A DNA stretch of 64,000 nt from Micromonospora echinofusca (GTDB taxonomy: Bacteria; Actinomycetota; Actinomycetes; Mycobacteriales; Micromonosporaceae), in NCBI RefSeq assembly GCF_017614955.1, contig NZ_WVUH01000003.1, positions 1 through 64,000 on the forward strand. Reading direction: 5' to 3'. Shown here piece by piece: positions 35,301 to 43,099 of the stretch (position 1 is its first letter; every line of letters starts with the position of its first letter). The position numbers and the translations under genes are program-made. The notes under the pieces are model-generated. The model did no database searches. It saw nothing but the letters and a program-made list of their open reading frames with translations, and was not told the DNA's origin.

Positions 35301-37937
35301 ACCGGTGCGGTAGAGGCGGGCGCCGGGCGGGCCGTACGGGTCGGGTACGAACCGCTCGGCGGTCAGTCCGGGCCGGTTCAGGTACCCCCGGGCGAGCCGG
35401 TCACCGCCGAGGTACACCTCCCCGGCCACCCCGACCGGTACCGGCCGCATCCGCTCGTCCAGCAGGTACACCCGGGCGTACGGCAGCGGTCGGCCGGTCG
35501 GTACCGGACCGGTCGCCCCGCTGTCGGCGGTCACCTCGTAGGTGGCCACCCCGACGGTGGCCTCGGTCGGGCCGTAGTGGTTGAACACCCGGGCCGGACC
35601 GGCCGTCGCCAGTGGGACGATCCGGTCCAGGTCGGACGCCTCCCCACCGAGGATCAGCGCCCGGGCCGGCAGGAGGTCGCGCGGTCCGGCGTCGACGGTG
35701 AGCGCGGCCAGGTGCGACGGGGTGATCTTCAGGTAGTCGATCCGGTGGGCCCGCAGTTCCGCGGCGAGGTCGGCCCCGGTGCCCCGGCGGGGCACCAGGT
35801 GTACCACCCCTCCGGTGGTCAGGGCCAGGTAGAAGATCGTGACGCTGAAGTCGAACGCCATCGACTGCATCAGCGCGTACCGGCCGGCCGGCACCACCCC
35901 GAACCGGGCCGCCACCCCGTCGAGGTAGCGCAGCACCTGCCGGTGTGCCACCGCCACACCCTTGGGGGTACCGGTCGACCCGGAGGTGTAGATGACGTAG
36001 GCGAGGTGCCCGCCGGTCACGCCCGTCTCCGGGGTGGTGTCCGGGCAGCGGGACAGGTCGTCGGTGATCCGGTCCAGGCAGGTCGGCGGGTCGCCGGGCG
36101 GGCACCGGTCGAGCAGGTCGGCGCTGGTCAGCACCACCACCGGTCGGGCGTCGGCGAGCATGGTGGCCAGCCGGTTCGGCGGCTGCTCCGGGTCCAGCGG
36201 CAGGTACGCCCCACCGGCCCGGAGCACCCCGAGCAGGGTGGCGGCCAGCTCCACCGACTGCTCCAGCAGCACCCCGACCAGGGTGTCCGGCCCGACACCC
36301 CGGGCCCGCAACCAGTGGGCCAGCCGGTTGGCCCGCCGGTCCAGTTCCCGGTAGGTCAGGGTGTCCGGGCCACAGACCACGGCCGGCGTGTCAGGAGTCG
36401 CGGTGACGTACCAGTCGATCAGGTCGGCGAGGGTGGCGGCCGTACCGGTCACCGGCGCACCGACGGTGTCCCCGTCCGTCCCGCCACGGGTGTCGCCGAC
36501 CTCGGGGCGGCCGAAACCGAGCACCCGGTCCCGTTCGGTGGCCCCGATCAGCGGCAGGTCGACGACCGGCAGGTCCGGTTCGGCCACCGCCGCCCGCAGC
36601 AGCGTCTCGAAGCTGCCGGCCAGCCGGCGGACCGTCGCCGCGTCGAACAGGTCGGTGTTGTAGACCAGCATGCCGCGCAGGTCGTCGTCGGTCTCGCTGA
36701 CGTAGAGCGACAGGTCGAAGCGCGCGGCGGCGGCGTCGGTACCGAACCGGCCGACGGTCAGGTCGGCCGGCCAGCGGCCCCCGGTCCGGGCGTAGTTCTG
36801 GAGGGTGAACAGCACCTGGAACACCGGTGCCCGGCTCACGTCCCGGGTCACGTTCAGTTCCTTGACCAGCCGTTCGAACGGGATCTCCTGGTGGGCCAGG
36901 GACCGGACCACGGTGTTGCGGGTCCGCCGCAGCAGCGCGCCGAAGCTGGGCTCGGTGCCGGGCGCGTCGCCGGTCGCGTCGACGGGGGAGAGGTCGGCAC
37001 GCAGCGCGAGGGTGTTGACGAAGAGGCCGATCAGGTTCTCCAGCTCCGGTACCACCCGCCCGGCGACCGGCGAACCGATGGCGAAGTCCCGCTGGCCGGT
37101 GTGCCGGAACAACACCGCCGACAGCCCGGTGAGCAGGGTCATGTAGAGCGTGGCCCGGTGCGTCCGGCCGAGCCGGCGCAGCCCGGCGGTCAGTTCGGCG
37201 TCGAGGGTGAACCGGTGCACGTCACCGGCGTACGACTGCACGGCGGGCCGGGGCCGGTCGGTGGGCAGTTCCAGCGGGGGCACCCCGGCCAGCGTCCGGG
37301 TCCAGTGGTCGAAGCCGGCCCCGGTGGCCGGCCCGTCGAGCCGGTCCCGCTGCCAGGCGGCGTAGTCCAGGTAACCCGTGGTGGGTGCCGGCGGGACCGG
37401 ACCACCGTCGCGCAGCGCGGTGTAGATCGTGGCGATCTCGGCCAGCAACAGGTCCAGGGACCAGCCGTCGCTGACGATGTGGTGCATGGCCAGGTGCAGG
37501 ACGTGGTCGTCGTCGGCCAACCGGACGACCAGTACCCGCAGCAGGGGAGCGGTACCGAGGTCGAACGGGGTACGCACCGACTGCGCGACCAGATCGCCGG
37601 CGGTCGCCGCGTCCGGGGCGGCGGTGACGGTGACCGGTACCCGCACCGAGGGCAGCACCGTCACCCCCGGCTCGCCCCGGTCGTTCTCGGTGAACCGCAT
37701 ACGCAGACTGTCGTGCCGGTCCGCCGTGGCGTCGACCGCCGTGCGCAGCAATTCGACGTCCAACCGGCCGTGCAGGCGCAACGTCGCATGGACGATATAG
37801 GCGGCGGTACCGGGAGTCAGTTGTTCGGTGAACCAGATCCGTTCCTGGCCGAAGGAGAGCGTGGGTGCCCGATCAGTTCGGTGGATGACCCCTTCCGGTG
37901 TGAGGGCAGCCCGAGTTGGTACGTCAACATTGGTCAC
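32334..37937 (-). CDS. NRPS module fused to an MFS exporter (C-A-T-TE-MFS), thioesterase with Cys nucleophile
   Basis: 1867 aa. Condensation domain with HHIVSDG (152-158); adenylation domain with VIYTSGSTGTPKG (~650), FNHYGPTEATVG, YRTGDLGRW, QVKIRGYRVELGEVE; thiolation FFDLGGHSLLA (Ser ~1034). The thioesterase has GHCGPG with Cys about 1177 in place of the usual Ser, with candidate Asp (GERDRST) and His (EGGHYF) following. After a Pro/Ala/Gly-rich linker, residues ~1419-1840 form a major-facilitator exporter (MRRFGLVAAGQIVSSMGTAL onward, about a dozen hydrophobic segments). Hand-read pocket D-F-T-K-I-G-H-V-G-K resembles aspartate-type codes. GTG start with a GAAGG site. Confidence 0.93.
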   Translation of the reverse strand: MTNVDVPTRAALTPEGVIHRTDRAPTLSFGQERIWFTEQLTPGTAAYIVHATLRLHGRLDVELLRTAVDATADRHDSLRMRFTENDRGEPGVTVLPSVRVPVTVTAAPDAATAGDLVAQSVRTPFDLGTAPLLRVLVVRLADDDHVLHLAMHHIVSDGWSLDLLLAEIATIYTALRDGGPVPPAPTTGYLDYAAWQRDRLDGPATGAGFDHWTRTLAGVPPLELPTDRPRPAVQSYAGDVHRFTLDAELTAGLRRLGRTHRATLYMTLLTGLSAVLFRHTGQRDFAIGSPVAGRVVPELENLIGLFVNTLALRADLSPVDATGDAPGTEPSFGALLRRTRNTVVRSLAHQEIPFERLVKELNVTRDVSRAPVFQVLFTLQNYARTGGRWPADLTVGRFGTDAAAARFDLSLYVSETDDDLRGMLVYNTDLFDAATVRRLAGSFETLLRAAVAEPDLPVVDLPLIGATERDRVLGFGRPEVGDTRGGTDGDTVGAPVTGTAATLADLIDWYVTATPDTPAVVCGPDTLTYRELDRRANRLAHWLRARGVGPDTLVGVLLEQSVELAATLLGVLRAGGAYLPLDPEQPPNRLATMLADARPVVVLTSADLLDRCPPGDPPTCLDRITDDLSRCPDTTPETGVTGGHLAYVIYTSGSTGTPKGVAVAHRQVLRYLDGVAARFGVVPAGRYALMQSMAFDFSVTIFYLALTTGGVVHLVPRRGTGADLAAELRAHRIDYLKITPSHLAALTVDAGPRDLLPARALILGGEASDLDRIVPLATAGPARVFNHYGPTEATVGVATYEVTADSGATGPVPTGRPLPYARVYLLDERMRPVPVGVAGEVYLGGDRLARGYLNRPGLTAERFVPDPYGPPGARLYRTGDLGRWRDDGQMMFLGRRDHQVKIRGYRVELGEVEAALRDCPGVHQAAVLLRDERLVAYLEPVPGAELPAAAELRRLLADRLPEHMVPQRYVRLDRLPLQQHGKVDRRALPEPTDDAPAGDRVPPDGPVETLVAGIWQAVLGVPEVGATDDFFDLGGHSLLATQVVARLRRELPTVDGISAPTVTVMDLFRHRTVRELAGQLTGGDTGPGGLLHELTPPVPAAARVATLVCVPYGGGSAVVYQPLADALPAGYRLLSVAVPGHDIGLADEPAPIAEVAGEVVAEILARVEGPLILYGHCGPGGALAVEVARRLEAGGRELVAVYLGAVFPFGRPAGGILGPLLRMRLAERIRSDRIYRTWLQAQGTSIGSLAPDEVAFLIRAMRHDARVSEEYFTELMQQRVERLRTPVVSVVGERDRSTDFHEERFREWHFLSDRTALAVIDEGGHYFLKYRATELAEIVTGVHRQLTDPTSAATDQPDPAAADRAGPAGAGGGVDGPDPAWELAGVSDRRSGPARAPDARDDGAGWSDAPERTGPKPSMRRFGLVAAGQIVSSMGTALTNFAIPLWIYLETGSLARFALFAVIGLLPGLLVAPLAGALIDRTSRRRVLLLAGTAAGAGNAALAGLVLTDRIEIWHIYLLIGWLSVALAFQRLAFVSAVPQLVPKRFLGHANGLTQTATGITQFMVPLIAVALLESIGLHGILLIDVASYVFAIGVLLVIRFPRTLALQRREGIGEEILGGLRYSLRRREFRAMLAFFAALNFFLFPVLYLLSPLVLGFADLAEVARIALTGGVGAAVGGLVMLVWGGPARYRMRAVLLGTLGIAVACVLTGLRPSLLVIGAGAFGMYLALGLVNGIYNTIVQTKVPPRFHGRVFALNQMVAWSTMPLGWGVIAPFASTVVEPLLLPGGALASTVGAVIGVGPGRGIGLLYVVFGVGIALTALVSLRTRVLSRFDDEVPDAPPDDLIGIEARRARVGVGGTRTEGDLG

Positions 37938-38079
37938 GCGGGTTGCCTTCTCACGCCGATGACGGACAGGAATCAGTAGTCTGCCGACTGCAAACGACGC
38001 ATTGGATCAACTGAACGGTGCACTGTGGAGGACCTGAACGATCGATCCGGTTACGCTTCGGCCGATCGTAGGGTCGGGA
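37938..38079. promoter_or_regulatory. Divergent promoter region of the NRPS locus
   Basis: 142 bp between the two arms of the peptide locus, less GC-rich than its surroundings. It contains a short dyad, ACGATCG at ~38037 and CGATCGT at ~38063. No regulator gene lies in the locus, so control is from elsewhere. Confidence 0.45.
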
Positions 38080-39489
38080 ATGCGATTCGCTGACGCCGTC
38101 GTGCCGGCCGAGTGGGCGACGGAGACCCTGGTACACGCGGAGTTCCAGGGTGAGCCGGCCGGCACCGCCCCGCTGACCTGGGCCCAGCAGGTGATGTGGC
38201 GGGCGGCGGCCCGCTCCGGCTCGAACCACGCCTTTCTCAACCTGCGGCGTACCGTCGCGGTGTCCGAGCGGGTCCGGGCCGACCTGAGCAGCGTCACCCG
38301 GGCGGTCGCCCTGCTGGTGGGCCGGCACGGTGCGTTACGGACCCGGGTCCGCCCGGTCGACGGTGAACCGGGTCAGGAGACCGCGGTGGCCGGCCGGTTG
38401 CCGCTGCTGGTCGTGCCGGGGGGCACCGACGACACCGGCGCGGCCCGGGACGTCGCCGAGCGGCTCGCCGCCGTCGCGTTCGACCACGCCGAGGAGTGGC
38501 CGCTGCGGGTCGCGCTGGTGGTCACCGACGACCGGGTACGCCAGATCGTCGTGGTGTTCAGCCATTCCACGGTGGATGCGCACGCGGCCGAGGTGGTGCT
38601 GCGGGACCTGCGGCTGATCCTGCTGCGCGGCGCCCTGACCACCCCGCCCGGTCCGCAGTCGGTGGACGTGGCCCGGCTCCAGCACGGGGCCGACCGGCGC
38701 CGCTCGGAGCGGTCGGTCGACTACTGGATGCGGGAGTTCCGACGACTGCCGGCGCAGCCGTTGACCCCGGTCGGGCCGGGTCTCACCCCCCACCTGCACC
38801 GGGGCGTGCTGGTCTCCTCGGCGGTGGATCTGGCCGCCCGGCTGATCGCCGCGCGCCAGCGGGTCAGCGTCTCCGCGGTGCTGCTGGCCGGGATGACCGC
38901 GTCGGCCGTCGCCCACTCGGACCGGCAGGTCCACGGGCTGTTCCCGATGGCGCACAACCGGTTCCGCAACGGGTACGCGAATGTCGTGGCGAATCTCGGC
39001 CAGATCGGATTCTGCGTGCTGGACCTGGCCGACCGGCCGGGCTTCGGTACCGTCGTGGACCGGGTCTGGCAGGCGTCGCTCGACGGTCTCCGGCACGCCT
39101 ATTACGCTCCGCAGGCCCTGCGCGAGAAATTCGACGACGAGGGTTACGACCCCGCCACGGCATTCCTGCCGCACTACTATTTCAACGACGTACGGTTGGC
39201 GGTCGGCGGCGCCGAACCCGTTCCCGAGGTGACGGAGCGTGACCTGCGGGCCGCGACGACGCGGAGCACGTTCTCCTGGACCGCGCCGCTGCTGGCGTCC
39301 TCCTGGCACCTGCTGACCCACGTGGTGGACGAGCCGGGCGGGGTGGGGACGACCGTCACCGTGGACACCCGGTACATCCCGGTGGAGTCGGTGGAGCCGA
39401 TGCTGCGTGGCCTGGAGGAACTGCTGGTCGACGCCGCGCTGCGGGACGTACCCTGGCCGTGGTCGACGACCGACCGGATCGCGTGCTGA
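38080..39489 (+). CDS. Stand-alone condensation-domain-like protein 1
   Basis: 469 aa with the chloramphenicol-acetyltransferase-like condensation fold and no carrier or adenylation domain. The HHxxxDG motif reads SHSTVDA (161-167): the second, catalytic His and the Asp are kept, the first His and the Gly are not. Other condensation-like blocks: RHGALRTRVRPVDGE and PLTWAQQVMW. Family members can join a carrier-bound acyl group to a soluble amine or act in trans on a synthetase. First gene of the plus-strand arm, divergent from the NRPS operon. Confidence 0.8.
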   Translation: MRFADAVVPAEWATETLVHAEFQGEPAGTAPLTWAQQVMWRAAARSGSNHAFLNLRRTVAVSERVRADLSSVTRAVALLVGRHGALRTRVRPVDGEPGQETAVAGRLPLLVVPGGTDDTGAARDVAERLAAVAFDHAEEWPLRVALVVTDDRVRQIVVVFSHSTVDAHAAEVVLRDLRLILLRGALTTPPGPQSVDVARLQHGADRRRSERSVDYWMREFRRLPAQPLTPVGPGLTPHLHRGVLVSSAVDLAARLIAARQRVSVSAVLLAGMTASAVAHSDRQVHGLFPMAHNRFRNGYANVVANLGQIGFCVLDLADRPGFGTVVDRVWQASLDGLRHAYYAPQALREKFDDEGYDPATAFLPHYYFNDVRLAVGGAEPVPEVTERDLRAATTRSTFSWTAPLLASSWHLLTHVVDEPGGVGTTVTVDTRYIPVESVEPMLRGLEELLVDAALRDVPWPWSTTDRIAC

Positions 39490-39509
39490 CCCGACGGATA
39501 ACATGAGCG

Positions 39510-40976
39510 GTGCTCATTCCCCGGTCGATCCACGCCAGCGGCTCGGTCCAGGAGGAACCGGCGTACGCGGAGTTCGCGGGCGGATCGTCCCGGTCCGGCC
39601 CGGTCACCTGGGGCCAACGGGCGGTGTGGTTGACCGTCGACCTGTTCCGGTCCCCGCAGGCGTTCGTCAGCCTCCGCCGTGTGCTGGCGGTCTCTCCGAG
39701 GGCCGACGTCGACGTCCCCCGGGCCCTGCGGGCGTTGGGGGCACTGGTCAGCCGGCACGAGTCGTTGCGGACCCGGGTCCGTCTGGTCGACGGGGAGCTA
39801 CGCCAGGAGGCGGCCGGCCGGGGCCGGCTACCGGTACGGGTGCACGCCGTGGCGGACCCGGCGGCCGACCCGGACGGCCGGGCCGCCGCCGAGCTGCTGA
39901 CCGGGCAGCTCGGTGACCCGCCCTTCGACCACGGCACCGAGTGGCCGCTGCGGGCCGGCCTGGTCACCGTCGACGGCCGGGTACGGCAGCTCGTCGTGGT
40001 GTTCAGCCACTCCACGGTGGACTTCCACGCCACCGAGACCGTCCTGCGGGACCTGCGGATGCTCGTCCTGCGAGGGTCCGTACCCGGTCCGCCGGGGCTC
40101 CAGTCGCTGGACGTCGCCGAGCGGGAACAGCAGACCGAACGCCGACGCTCGGACCGCTCGGTGGCGTACTGGGTCCGGCACTTCCCGACCTTCACCGTCG
40201 GCCTCTTCACGCCGGTCCCCGAGCCGACCGGCCCCCGGTTCCGGCGTGGCTCACTGGTCTCGGCGGCGGTGTACGACGCCGTCCGGACGATCGCCGCCCG
40301 GCACGGGGTGAGCACCTCCACGGTGCTGCTGGCCGCCACCGCCGCCGTCACCGCCGCCCTGGGCGGACACGACGTCTGCGGCATCGTGACGATGGCGAAC
40401 AACCGCTTCCCACCGCGGTACGACACGGCGATCAGCAAGCTCAACCAGTTCGGGATTTGCCGGATCGACCTCTCCGACCGGCCCGACTTCACCGCGTTGC
40501 TGCCCCGGGCCGCGCAGGCCGCCCTGGACGCCTACCGGCACGCCTACTACGACCCGGACGCGCTGGCCGTGGCCTTCGCCGAACTCGGCCACGACTCGCA
40601 CCGGATGCTCGCGCCGTTCTGCTACCTCAACGACATCCGCCTGCCGCACGAGCCGGACCGCGCTCACACCGGTCCGGACGAGGCGACCCTGCGGGCGGCC
40701 GTCGCCCGCTCGGAGTTCCGCTGGCGGGAGGAGCTGGCCGGATTCGTCTGGCGCTGCCGGATCCAGATCGTCGACGCGCCCGGCGCGGTCGAACTGGTCG
40801 TCACGGTGGACACCGGGTACCTGCCGGCGGAACAGGCCGAGCGGCTGCTGTGGAGCGTCGAGGCGCTGCTGGTCGAGGCGGCCCTCCGTCCGGTGCCCTG
40901 GCCGTGGTCACCCGCCCCGGCCGGCGGGTCGTCGGGGCGTCGACCCACCCCGGCCGCCGGGCCGCCGGGGCATTGA
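39510..40976 (+). CDS. Stand-alone condensation-domain-like protein 2
   Basis: 488 aa, clearly paralogous to its upstream neighbour (shared PVTWGQRAVW, SRHESLRTRVRLVDGEL, RQLVVVFSHSTVDFH, AYRHAYYDPDALA). The active-site motif is SHSTVDF (166-172), again keeping the second His and Asp only. The GTG start at 39510 lies 20 bp after the preceding stop and has only a weak GGA site. Two such proteins in tandem suggest either two acylation or condensation steps or a heterodimer. Confidence 0.78.
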   Translation: MLIPRSIHASGSVQEEPAYAEFAGGSSRSGPVTWGQRAVWLTVDLFRSPQAFVSLRRVLAVSPRADVDVPRALRALGALVSRHESLRTRVRLVDGELRQEAAGRGRLPVRVHAVADPAADPDGRAAAELLTGQLGDPPFDHGTEWPLRAGLVTVDGRVRQLVVVFSHSTVDFHATETVLRDLRMLVLRGSVPGPPGLQSLDVAEREQQTERRRSDRSVAYWVRHFPTFTVGLFTPVPEPTGPRFRRGSLVSAAVYDAVRTIAARHGVSTSTVLLAATAAVTAALGGHDVCGIVTMANNRFPPRYDTAISKLNQFGICRIDLSDRPDFTALLPRAAQAALDAYRHAYYDPDALAVAFAELGHDSHRMLAPFCYLNDIRLPHEPDRAHTGPDEATLRAAVARSEFRWREELAGFVWRCRIQIVDAPGAVELVVTVDTGYLPAEQAERLLWSVEALLVEAALRPVPWPWSPAPAGGSSGRRPTPAAGPPGH

Positions 40977-41072
40977 CCTGCGCCGGTTCACGCCATCGAG
41001 ATCATCTCGTCATGCCGGTGACATCGGCCTCTCCGACAGTGGGGCATTGTCTCCCACCCCCTGAGGAGAACC

Positions 41073-41372
41073 ATGGCACCCACCCCGCCGACCGACGCTG
41101 AGCTGGACATCCTCATCCGTGCCCGGCTCGCCGCGCTCGGTATCGACCTCGATCAGCTACCACCCGGCACCACCCCGGACCCGGAGACCGGCTCACCGGG
41201 GCAGGACAGCGTCCTGGCGTCGCTGCGGTCCTTCGTCCGCAGCACGGTCACCACGCTGGCCGCGTACCAGCTACCCGCTCCGGCCGGTACCGACCCGGCC
41301 GTGGCCACGGCCCTGTCCCAGCAGCCGGCCCCGCTGCTCTACCCCTCGATCAGCACCGAATGGCGGAAGTGA
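41073..41372 (+). CDS. 99-aa protein of unknown function upstream of the amidase
   Basis: ATG preceded by GAGGAGA. Sequence begins MAPTPPTDAELDILIRARLA and contains a helical stretch RSFVRSTVTTLAAYQLP, then the end SISTEWRK. No signal peptide, Cys or known motif. The stop overlaps the amidase start (TGATG), so the two are coupled; it could be a small partner or chaperone for the exported amidase. The family is not recognised. Confidence 0.7.
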   Translation: MAPTPPTDAELDILIRARLAALGIDLDQLPPGTTPDPETGSPGQDSVLASLRSFVRSTVTTLAAYQLPAPAGTDPAVATALSQQPAPLLYPSISTEWRK

Positions 41373-43014
41373 TGAGCAGCGTTCCCGTCGACCGCAGCAT
41401 CGACCGGCGGGCCTTCCTGGCCCGTACCGCCGCACTGGCTGCCGCCTCGGCCGTCGGCGGCGCCGTGGCCCTACCCGCCGTCGCGCAGGCCGGGCCGACC
41501 CGGACGCCCGTCGGGCCGGCACCCCGACCAAACGCCGGCCTGGACGGGCCCGACGCGTACGTCCGGCCCCGTCCGGACGCGGTGGCCGACCCGACCGAAC
41601 TGACCATCGCCGAGGCGGCCTGGCTGATCCGGGCCGGCCGGCTCACCCCGGAACAGCTCGTCGAGGCGTACCTCGCCCGCATCTCGACGTACGACGCCAC
41701 GTACCGGGCGTTCAACCTGGTCCTCGCCGACGCGGCGGTCACCGCGGCCCGGGACCTCGCCGGTCGACCGCGCCGGGGCGCCCTGCACGGCATCCCGCTG
41801 GCCATCAAGGACAACTACTACACCGCCGGGGTGCCCACCACCGCCAACTCCTACCTGTTCCGGGACTTCCGGCCCCCCTTCGACGCCACCGCCGTGGGGA
41901 AGCTGACCGCCGGTGGGGCGATCGTGCTCGGCAAGACCCAGATGGGGCCGCTGGCGACCACCCGGGCCACCACACCCGACGGGGCGGTCACCACGGTCAA
42001 CGCCTGGACCCCGACCGATCCCCGCACCGACCCGGGCGGATCCTCCACCGGTACCGCCACCGCCGTGGCCGCCCGGCTGGCCACCTCCGGCACCGGCACC
42101 CAGACCGGCGGTTCCATCACCGCCCCGTCGAACGCGCAGAACCTCACCGGACTCAAGCCGACCATGGGCCGGGTCTCGCTGTACGGCATCATCCCGCTCA
42201 GCTACACCCGGGACCATCCCGGCCCGCTGGCCCGCGACGCCAAGGACGCCGCGATCATGCTCACCGCGATGGCCGGCGAGGACCCGGCCGACCCGCGTAC
42301 CCAGGGGCTGCCCGCCGTACCGGACCTGATCGGCGCGGCTACCGGCGGGGCCGGTTGACGCTGCGCTGGAAGACCCGGATCGGCGTGCTGCCGGGCTTCA
42401 CCACCGGCACCTCGGCCACCGCCCTGGCCCGGCAGGCGTACCTGGCGAAACTCGCCGCGATCCCGGGCGCCGAGGTGGTCGACGTGCCCCTGCCCGACGA
42501 GTGGGCCCTGCTCACCGGGAACGCCTTCAACAACGTACGACTGCCGGAACGCAGCGAACCGTTCCTGCCGTACCTGCGCAGCGACCTGCGGGGGTTCGGG
42601 GTGTCGGTGACCGGCTGGTTGCAGGGCGCCCTGCTCGGCGCCAACGAGTTCCTCACCGGCCAGCGGGCCAAGCTGCTGCTGATGGAACGGGTGCTGGACC
42701 AGCTCTTCGCACACTGCGACGTGGTGGTGCAGACCAGCCCGGTGCCGTTCGACATCCTCGGGCTACCGGAGATCGCCTTCCCGATCGGCTTCACCGAGAC
42801 GGGCGTACCGATCGGCACCATCCTCGGTGGCCTGCCCTACGGCGAGGACCGCCTGCTGTCGGTGGCCGCCGCCTACCAGGCCGTCACCGACTGGCACCGG
42901 CGGCGACCCGCCGACCCGCCGGCTCCCGCGGCAGCCGCCCGCAGCGCGACCCCGGCCACCGCCCCCACCGCGTGGCGACTGACCGCCGACGAGGTCGCCG
43001 AGCTGGCCCAGTAA
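41372..43014 (+). pseudogene. Tat-exported amidase (amidase-signature family), split by a frameshift
   Basis: The 5' frame (41372-42358, 328 codons) starts with a Tat signal (DRRAFLARTAALAAASAVGG) and holds the amidase-signature triad region: AIKDNYYTAG with Lys, DPGGSSTGTATAVAARLATS, and GTQTGGSITAPSNAQ with the nucleophile Ser. It stops after GAATGGAG. The 3' frame (from TTG at 42355 to 43014, 219 codons) continues without a gap in the family: LRWKTRIGVLPGFTTG, ELAFPIGF-like sequence and a C-terminal YGEDRLLSVAAAYQ. A one-base change in the G-rich GGCGGGGCCGG stretch near 42345-42355 would restore one protein of about 547 aa. TTGA overlap leaves a two-subunit reading possible. Confidence 0.8.
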
Positions 43015-43049
43015 CTGCCGGCCGGCACCGCTGCCTGCCCACCACGGCG

Positions 43050-43097
43050 GACGGGGGTACGGCGCACCGGACGGCTCCGGCGTGCCGTACCCCCGTC
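43050..43097. terminator. Bidirectional terminator between the amidase and pgi
   Basis: GACGGGGGTACGGC (43050-43063) pairs exactly with GCCGTACCCCCGTC (43084-43097), with an inner CCGGA/TCCGG extension. The two genes converge here. Confidence 0.8.
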
Positions 43098-43099
43098 GG

